This document shows positions 43,100-48,048 of a stretch of DNA of 48,048 nucleotides, piece by piece. The position numbers were made by a program, and so were the translations under genes. Origin of the DNA: Clostridia bacterium. GTDB taxonomy: Bacteria > Bacillota > Clostridia > Christensenellales > Aristaeellaceae. Numbering within the stretch: position 1 is the first letter of the stretch; the number at the start of each line of letters is the position of its first letter. The stretch is from NCBI GenBank assembly GCA_030530315.1, contig JAUMVG010000021.1:1-48048 (forward strand). Direction: 5' to 3'. The notes below the pieces were generated by a model. That model was given only the letters and a program-made list of their open reading frames with translations, was not told where the DNA came from and ran no database searches.

Positions 43100-43141
43100 C
43101 CCCAATTTCTGATTCCTAATCTCTAATCCCTGATTTCTGAT
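43100..43141. repeat. Degenerate YYYTRAT heptamer array
   Basis: Six consecutive heptamers read CCCCAAT, TTCTGAT, TCCTAAT, CTCTAAT, CCCTGAT and TTCTGAT. The pattern keeps a pyrimidine triplet and an AT end. It borders the stop codon of the second permease and is 14 bp from the AATTGAG array, with the same 7-bp period. Confidence 0.7.
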
Positions 43142-43147
43142 TCTCGC

Positions 43148-44089
43148 TCATCCCTTCACGGCGCCGATCATGATGCCCTTGACGAAGTACCTCTGGAAGA
43201 AGGGATAGACCAGCAGGATCGGGAAGGTGGCGACCATGGCCACGGTCATGCGCACGGACAGGGCCGTCTGCTTGGTGGCCACGTTGGCCAGGGAGGAGGC
43301 GTCCTGGGTGTTGCGCACCAGCGCTGCCAGGGACGAGGCCTCGTTCTGGTACTTGTACAGCAGGAACTGGAGCGTGTAGTACTTGCCGGAGGGCATCAGC
43401 ATCATGGTGTCGGTGAAGGCGTTCCACTGGCCCACGGCGGAGAAGATGCACAGCGTGGCCAGTATGGGCGTGATCAGTGGCATGATGACCGAGAAGAACA
43501 CCCGCATGTAGCCCGCGCCGTCCAGCGTGGCGCTCTCCTCCAGCGCGGGGGGCAGCCCCTCGATGAAGGTCTTGACCAGGATCACGTTGTAGGGCGACAC
43601 CAGGCCGGGAATCACGTACACCCAGAAGTTGTCCAGGAAGCCCAGCATGCGCAGGTTCATGTACCAGGGGATCAGGCCCGCGGAGAAGTACATGGTGATC
43701 ACGATCAGCCGGTACCACACCTTGCGCAGCCACATCTCCTGCTTGGTGACCAGGTAGCCCAGTATGGCCGAGCCGCCCACCGTCCAGAGCGTGCCCAGCA
43801 CCGTGCGGGCAATGGAGACGAACAGCGCGTCCACGATTCCGGGGATCTTCAGCACCTCCACGTAGTTCTGGAAGTGGATCTCCCGGGGATAGAGCTGGAT
43901 CTGCCCCAGGCGCACCAGCTCGTTGCTGGAAATGGTGTTGATGAACAGGTAGTAGAAGGGAAACACGCACGCCAGCGTGATCAGCGCGAAGATCGTGTAA
44001 TTGATGATGTTGAACGCGATGTCGCCCCGGCTCGGCTCCATGCCCTGGGCATTCAGCTTTGCCTTTTTCTTGTTGGAAATAACCGTCAT
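43148..44089 (-). CDS. ABC sugar permease, LplC/YtcP type
   Basis: Encodes 313 aa with six membrane helices, the usual size. Family features are ACVFPFYYLFINTISSNELV, GLIPWYMNLRMLGFLDNFW and the EAA loop LEESATLDGAGYMRVFFSVIMPL, which contacts the ATPase. The end FFQRYFVKGIMIGAVKG is characteristic of the LplC group. It forms the transport channel with the larger permease encoded 17 nt upstream. GGGAGG precedes the start at 44089. No ATPase gene is in the operon, as is common when one shared MsmX-like ATPase serves several importers. Confidence 0.94.
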   Translation of the reverse strand: MTVISNKKKAKLNAQGMEPSRGDIAFNIINYTIFALITLACVFPFYYLFINTISSNELVRLGQIQLYPREIHFQNYVEVLKIPGIVDALFVSIARTVLGTLWTVGGSAILGYLVTKQEMWLRKVWYRLIVITMYFSAGLIPWYMNLRMLGFLDNFWVYVIPGLVSPYNVILVKTFIEGLPPALEESATLDGAGYMRVFFSVIMPLITPILATLCIFSAVGQWNAFTDTMMLMPSGKYYTLQFLLYKYQNEASSLAALVRNTQDASSLANVATKQTALSVRMTVAMVATFPILLVYPFFQRYFVKGIMIGAVKG

Positions 44090-44105
44090 GTGCCCGCCTC
44101 CCCTC

Positions 44106-46727
44106 TCAAACGATGGACTCGCCGCGCAGCTTCTTCGACACGAAATTCGCGCTGAACAGCAGCGTGACGCTGACGATGGTCTTGAGTATGCCGATGGCCG
44201 TGGCGAAGGAATGCAGCGTGGTGCCGCCGGACGCGATGGTGATGTTGTACACATACAGGTCCAGCACCTCGATGCTCTGCTTGTTCATTGGGTTCTGGAA
44301 CACCAGGTACTGCTCCATGCCGTTGTTCAGGATGTTGGAGATGGAGAGCATCAGCAGCACGAAGAACGTGGGCAGCAGGCTGGGCAGGGTGATGTAGCGC
44401 ATCTGGTGCCAGCGGTTGGCGCCGTCCACCTTGGCCGCCTCATACAGTTCCACGGGGATGCCGGAGATGGCCGCCAGGTACATGATCGCGCCCCAGCCCA
44501 GGCCCTTCCAGGTGCTCCAGGCCCACATCTTCAGCCAGATGTGGCTGGAGGAATTCAGCCACACCACCGGCTCGTCGATGGCCCCGATGCCCAGCATGAA
44601 CTTGGAGAAGATGCCGGTGTCCATGGCGAACAGGCACATGGCGAAGCTGAACACCAGCGCCCAGGAGATGAAGTTGGGCAGCGTGGTGAAGATCTGCACC
44701 GTCTTCTTAAAGCGGCTGTTGGTGATCTCGTTCAGGAACACGGCGAAGATCATCGGCATCCAGGAGGTCAGCAGGTTCAGGCCGCTCATGCCGAAGGTGT
44801 TCTTCAGCACGCGCACGATGTTCTCGCGGTTGGCCGCGTTGGTGAACATCTCCGTGAACCACTTCAGGCCCACGAACTCCTGCTGGTTCAGCGGAATGCC
44901 AAACTTATAGTTGAAGAAGGCGTAGCTCCAGCCGTACAGCGGCTGGTAGGCGAACAGGAACACCGCCACCAGGAAGGGCAGCATCATCAGGAACAGCTTG
45001 TACTTCTTGGGCAGCGTCTCCTCCGGGGCGTTGTTGGCGAAGAAGGCCGCGAACAGCAACAGCGGCAGCGACAGGTACAGGTACACCGTGCCGCCCGCCG
45101 TGCCCAGGGTGCCCGGCATGCCGGTCATCAGCATGATCCAGGCCAGCGCTCGGACCACAAAGGCCGACAGGAACAGGGCGATGGCCGCCTTGCGCCGGGC
45201 CATCAGCACCGTGACGATGCCCGCCGCCGTCAGGATCAGCACGGCCCAGGTCAGAAGGCCGAAGGTGCGGGTCAGCCGGTTCATGGCGTCCTCCACCTGG
45301 CCGGCGTTCATCACGCCCTCCTTCTCCTCGTCGGAGTAGAGCGTCTTGCCCTTGCTGCTGACGGGGTGGGCGATGCGCTCCGGCGCCCTCAGGCCCAGTG
45401 CCTCAAGGCCGGTGAGCGTCTCGGTGGCCCCCACCTTGGTCTTGCCCGGGTTGTAGAAGGACAGCCGCGCGCAGGGCAGCAGGGCGCAGGCCAGCGCCAG
45501 CACCGCCAGCGCCACCGCCACCACGCGGATCTGGCTGCGCTTGGGATTGGGATTGACAAAGTACGGGGCGTCCGCGGTGTGGATGCACAGCGCGCCGCAC
45601 ACCAGCGACAGCGCCGCCGCCACCGTGGACAGCGCCGCGAAGGGCATCACCGTGCCCAGGCCCAGGTGCAGCGTCTGCCGCGCGGCCCCGGTGTACATGT
45701 CCGCGTCGGTGATGCTCAGCGCGTTCAGCAGCGAAGCGTCCAGCGCCACGGTGGCCAGCGCCGCCAGCGCGGTGGGGAACCACTTGTCCACCCGGGGCAG
45801 GAAGCTGAGCAGCGCCGCCAGCGCCAGCAGCAGCGCCGCCGCGATCAGCGTGGGATTGGCCGCCAGCGTGGACGAGGACTGGGGGATCTGGAAGATGCCC
45901 TTGATGTTGGTCTCATCCCCGGAGAAGGGCGCCAGCGCGCCAAGGTCGCCGGAGAGCACGTTTGCGAAGCGCCCCTCGGCCTTCAATGCGTTCAGCATCT
46001 CATCCCGGCCCAGCGCCGCCGCCAGCAGTGAGCGGGAACCGCTGATGGCCGCCGCGTCCTGGGGATCCTCCGTCAGGGTCGCCGGCACGCGCACGCTGTA
46101 CACCGGCAGCAACATGAGCAGCGCCGCCAGCACCGCCGCCGCGCCCATCAGCCTGCGCCAGGCGCCTTCGCTGAGCACGGAGGGCCGCTGGCCGCTCAGG
46201 CTCAGCTTGCTGCGCTCCGCCTTGGTGCCCCGCAGCAGCAGCGCCTCATAGGCGATCAACACCACCGCCGCGCCCACGGGCAGGTAGATCCACGCCTGGG
46301 CCGTGAACAGCAGCTGGAACAGCAGCGACGCGGCCAGGTTGTTCACATGGATGGCGAAGGTGGTGGACAGCGCCAGAGCGGCTCCCGCCAGCGCCACGCC
46401 CACGCCGCACAGCTTTCGGTTGTCCGACAGGTTCAGTATCGCCGACGACAGCAGCAATAGCGCCGCCAGCACCGCCATCCACCCAGAGAACGAGATCACG
46501 TTCAGGGCGGGCACGGCGTCTGTGGGCAGACAGCCCGCGCCGCGCGTCGCCATCTGCCAGGGTGTGACCGCCGTCGGAAACAGCGCCGCGGTCTCCTCCC
46601 CCAGCTGGCTGTGCACATACAGCTTCAACCCGGGCAGGAAGAGCGCCGCCACAGCAGCCAGCGCGATCAGCAGTAATCCCCATTTTTTCTTCAAGCCTGA
46701 CCCCTTCTTTCGTGCTGGTTTTACCAT
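44106..46727 (-). CDS. LplB-type ABC sugar permease with a large N-terminal membrane extension
   Basis: Encodes 873 aa, nearly three times the usual 300. Only about 576-873 is the LplB-like permease, with FAYQPLYGWSYAFFNYKFG, FSKFMLGIG and the EAA loop YEAAKVDGANRWHQMRYITLP. Residues 1-570 appear to be three repeats of a four-helix module. Each starts with a helix ending in LP (near 31, 207 and 417), then an extracytoplasmic loop of 45-80 residues, then three more helices. I know no function for this part. The reading frame is continuous, and the ribosome site is weak (GTGGGG). It is the first gene of the importer operon and shares a 482-bp divergent region with the response regulator. Confidence 0.88.
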   Translation of the reverse strand: MVKPARKKGSGLKKKWGLLLIALAAVAALFLPGLKLYVHSQLGEETAALFPTAVTPWQMATRGAGCLPTDAVPALNVISFSGWMAVLAALLLLSSAILNLSDNRKLCGVGVALAGAALALSTTFAIHVNNLAASLLFQLLFTAQAWIYLPVGAAVVLIAYEALLLRGTKAERSKLSLSGQRPSVLSEGAWRRLMGAAAVLAALLMLLPVYSVRVPATLTEDPQDAAAISGSRSLLAAALGRDEMLNALKAEGRFANVLSGDLGALAPFSGDETNIKGIFQIPQSSSTLAANPTLIAAALLLALAALLSFLPRVDKWFPTALAALATVALDASLLNALSITDADMYTGAARQTLHLGLGTVMPFAALSTVAAALSLVCGALCIHTADAPYFVNPNPKRSQIRVVAVALAVLALACALLPCARLSFYNPGKTKVGATETLTGLEALGLRAPERIAHPVSSKGKTLYSDEEKEGVMNAGQVEDAMNRLTRTFGLLTWAVLILTAAGIVTVLMARRKAAIALFLSAFVVRALAWIMLMTGMPGTLGTAGGTVYLYLSLPLLLFAAFFANNAPEETLPKKYKLFLMMLPFLVAVFLFAYQPLYGWSYAFFNYKFGIPLNQQEFVGLKWFTEMFTNAANRENIVRVLKNTFGMSGLNLLTSWMPMIFAVFLNEITNSRFKKTVQIFTTLPNFISWALVFSFAMCLFAMDTGIFSKFMLGIGAIDEPVVWLNSSSHIWLKMWAWSTWKGLGWGAIMYLAAISGIPVELYEAAKVDGANRWHQMRYITLPSLLPTFFVLLMLSISNILNNGMEQYLVFQNPMNKQSIEVLDLYVYNITIASGGTTLHSFATAIGILKTIVSVTLLFSANFVSKKLRGESIV

Positions 46728-46753
46728 TTATACCCCACATCTGTCGGTTATAC

Positions 46754-46766
46754 GCAAATAATTTGC
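46754..46766. promoter_or_regulatory. GCAAAT-A-ATTTGC inverted repeat, possible operator
   Basis: A perfect 6-bp inverted repeat lies 27 nt upstream of the large permease start. The half-site ATTTGCAT recurs at 46940-46947 inside the response regulator promoter. A shared regulator is possible. Confidence 0.35.
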
Positions 46767-46835
46767 ATTAATATGCTCATTATTTGTTATTCTGTTCACA
46801 TTTTCGGACGACAAACATGATGAAACCCGTCAAAG

Positions 46836-46864
46836 AGCCCGCAAGTCCCTCCGCGAGGCGGGCT
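46836..46864. terminator. Terminator-like hairpin in the divergent region
   Basis: AGCCCGC pairs with GCGGGCT and is followed on the plus strand by TTTCTC. No gene precedes it on that strand; on the minus strand it lies in the likely leader of the ABC operon, where it could act as an attenuator. Confidence 0.5.
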
Positions 46865-46930
46865 TTTCTCAACGCAACGCATTCATGCTGCATTTTTAGT
46901 TGTCAATAAGAAATAATTCTGCATCAGCAC

Positions 46931-46959
46931 TTGCATATCATTTGCATTTATGGTATAAT
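46931..46959 (+). promoter_or_regulatory. Promoter of the response regulator gene
   Basis: TTGCAT (46931-46936) and TATAAT (46954-46959) are separated by 17 bp, and TGG before the -10 makes it extended. Transcription from about 46966 would give a 245-nt leader containing two repeat copies. Confidence 0.75.
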
Positions 46960-47116
46960 GATTAGGAAAACTAGAGGTTTTCCGGGTCGGCGGGCAAGCG
47001 AGCGCAGTGAGTTGCGCAGCACGCCGACAATCATGGTATGATGATTAGGAAAACCAGAGGTTTTCCGGGTCGGCGGGCAAGGGAGCGCAGCGAGTTGCGC
47101 AGCACGCCGACAATTT
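46951..47116 (-). repeat. Two-hairpin dispersed repeat, copies 5 and 6 in tandem
   Basis: Two copies with an 83-bp period (46951 and 47034) each contain GGAAAAC-N-AGAG-GTTTTCC, then GTCGGCG and CGCCGAC around a GC-rich arm. The duplicated unit includes the promoter -10 segment (TGGTATAATG in the first copy, TGGTATGATG in the second). They fill most of the leader before the response regulator. Confidence 0.85.
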
Positions 47117-47209
47117 GTATTGTCCAGTCACCCGGCCCCCATGCGCATCTGCGCAGCCGCCCGTTCCCCGCCGCCGCGGGGACCCCCGACGACAAAGGAG
47201 GCGTTGCCA

Positions 47210-47896
47210 ATGCAGAAACCCCTTATCCTCTGTGTGGACGACGAACCCAACATTCTCGACCTGCTCACCTTCAACCTGGAGATGTCCGGCTATGAGACCA
47301 TCTCCTCACACTACGGCAGGGACGCCATCTCCCTGGCCGCCGACGCGGTGCCGGCCCTCATCATACTGGACCTGGGCCTGCCGGACGCCAGCGGGCTGGA
47401 CGTGCTGAAGGCCCTGAGGGCCTCCCCCGTCACCATCGACATCCCGGTCATCGTGCTCACGGCCTCCGATTCGGAGGTGGACACCGTGCTCGCCTTCGAG
47501 CTCGGCGCGGACGACTACGTCAAGAAGCCCTTCGGCGTTCGGGAGCTGCTCGCCCGGGTGAAGGCCGTGCTGCGCCGCTCCGGCGACGTCTCCGCCAGCG
47601 ACATCATCCGCGTCGGCCCCCTCACCATCGACAGCGGCAACTACGAGGTGTTCCGCAAGGACAGCAAGCTCTCCCTGACGCTGAAGGAGTACGAGCTGCT
47701 GAAGCTGCTGGCCTCCACGCCCGGCAAGGTGCTGACCCGGGACTTCCTTCTGGACCGAATCTGGGGCTATGAATTCTACGGCGAGACCCGCACCGTGGAC
47801 GTCCACATCCGCCACATTCGCGCCAAGCTGGGCGACGACGCCAACATGATCGAGACCGTGCGCGGCGTGGGCTACAAGATGAAGGCCACCGCCTGA
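47210..47896 (+). CDS. OmpR/PhoB-family response regulator
   Basis: Encodes 228 aa. The receiver domain (about 1-120) has DDE at 10-12, Asp54 in IILDLGLPDA and Lys in YVKKPFGVRELL. The winged-helix domain (about 130-226) has the PhoB-like RTVDVHIRHIRAKLG and ETVRGVGYKM. AAAGGAGG precedes the start at 47210. A strong hairpin follows the stop, so any kinase gene beyond the window would be on a separate or partly separate transcript. The divergent sugar ABC operon may be a target, but nothing in the sequence proves it. Confidence 0.94.
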   Translation: MQKPLILCVDDEPNILDLLTFNLEMSGYETISSHYGRDAISLAADAVPALIILDLGLPDASGLDVLKALRASPVTIDIPVIVLTASDSEVDTVLAFELGADDYVKKPFGVRELLARVKAVLRRSGDVSASDIIRVGPLTIDSGNYEVFRKDSKLSLTLKEYELLKLLASTPGKVLTRDFLLDRIWGYEFYGETRTVDVHIRHIRAKLGDDANMIETVRGVGYKMKATA

Positions 47897-47948
47897 GGAC
47901 CCCGGCAGGACCGTAAAGCTTCAAATCCTTCAATATTCCGTGGAAAAC

Positions 47949-47985
47949 AAAAACAGAGCGAACCATTCCGGTCGCTCTGTTTTTG
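47949..47985 (+). terminator. Terminator after the response regulator gene
   Basis: AAAACAGAGCGA pairs with TCGCTCTGTTTT around a 10-nt loop and is followed by further T. It lies 52 nt after the stop. Confidence 0.85.
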
Positions 47986-48030
47986 GTTCTGTTTAAGTAC
48001 CCACTGATCAAATCGAGTTAAGGAGGTAGA

Positions 48031-48048
48031 TTGAGAGAGAAAGCGAGC
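48031..48048 (+). CDS. Possible start of the next gene (partial)
   Basis: AAGGAGG at 48020-48026 is followed by TTG at 48031 and five more open codons (LREKAS) to the window edge. A sensor kinase would be expected after a response regulator, but too little is visible to say. Confidence 0.3.

Noticed and set aside
43054-43141. Possible CRISPR array
   Set aside because: The repeats are 7 bp, directly adjacent and without spacers. No cas gene is in the window.
44106-46727. Artefactual fusion of two genes in the large permease
   Set aside because: The frame is continuous, no internal start with a good ribosome site is evident before the permease core, and the extension is consistently hydrophobic and repeat-like. 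An assembly error remains possible but is not suggested by the sequence.

Overview
The window is about 48 kb of high-GC DNA from a Gram-positive anaerobe, most likely a gut or rumen Clostridia (Firmicutes). This rests on strong GGAGG-type ribosome binding sites, an M-box Mg2+ leader before mgtE, a biotin-dependent sodium-pumping decarboxylase, gyrB and gyrA close together, OhrR, GreA and LplB/LplC-type sugar transport genes, and many intergenic palindromes. The species cannot be fixed from the sequence alone. Most of the window is chromosomal housekeeping and metabolism. The only clear mobile gene is one IS110-family transposase.

Layout. 1-990: a strong promoter pointing out of the left edge (probably an rRNA operon leader), then a promoter, M-box riboswitch and terminator before mgtE (991-2349). 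2598-7334, minus strand: an operon of a secreted Ig-like/phage-type lysozyme protein, a response regulator and a histidine kinase. 7635-11076, minus: helD-like helicase and an HI0933-type flavoprotein. 11531-13339, plus: YitT and EamA membrane proteins. 13461-16164, minus: a CapA-like protein and a Tyr/Asp-rich membrane protein. 16372-21779, minus: a five-gene operon of acyl-CoA carboxyltransferase, OadG, biotin carrier, OadB and a 5S/OadA-type carboxyltransferase. 22064-25362: 3-hydroxyacyl-CoA dehydrogenase and MscS (minus), ThrH-like phosphatase and DUF3786 (plus). 25768-30126, minus: cardiolipin synthase; TSCPD, flavodoxin and OhrR-like regulator; FMN reductase and GreA. 30369-32105, plus: PfkB kinase and a secreted SH3-like protein. 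32398-37516, minus: gyrB, a DUF559 nuclease-like gene and gyrA. 37875-39341, minus: GH29 fucosidase. 39611-40786, plus: IS110 transposase. 41298-46727, minus: oligosaccharide ABC uptake operon with an unusually large permease. 47210-47896, plus: a second response regulator, with a possible next gene starting at the right edge.

How parts work together. The carboxyltransferase operon contains all three catalytic parts of a methylmalonyl-CoA:pyruvate transcarboxylase (12S-, 1.3S- and 5S-like) plus the membrane Na+ pump subunits, so carboxyl groups could pass between acyl-CoA and 2-oxoacids or be released to drive Na+ export. The ABC uptake operon has no ATPase gene and lies beside a cytoplasmic fucosidase, suggesting import of fucosylated sugars followed by trimming inside the cell. 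The intergenic spaces carry several families of inverted and tandem repeats. One two-hairpin family occurs six times.

The observations most worth following are the three-fold repeated membrane extension of the LplB-like permease, the hybrid transcarboxylase/Na+ pump operon, the two-hairpin repeat family, possible bridge RNA structures around the IS110 transposase, and an apparent ACG start codon in the MscS gene.
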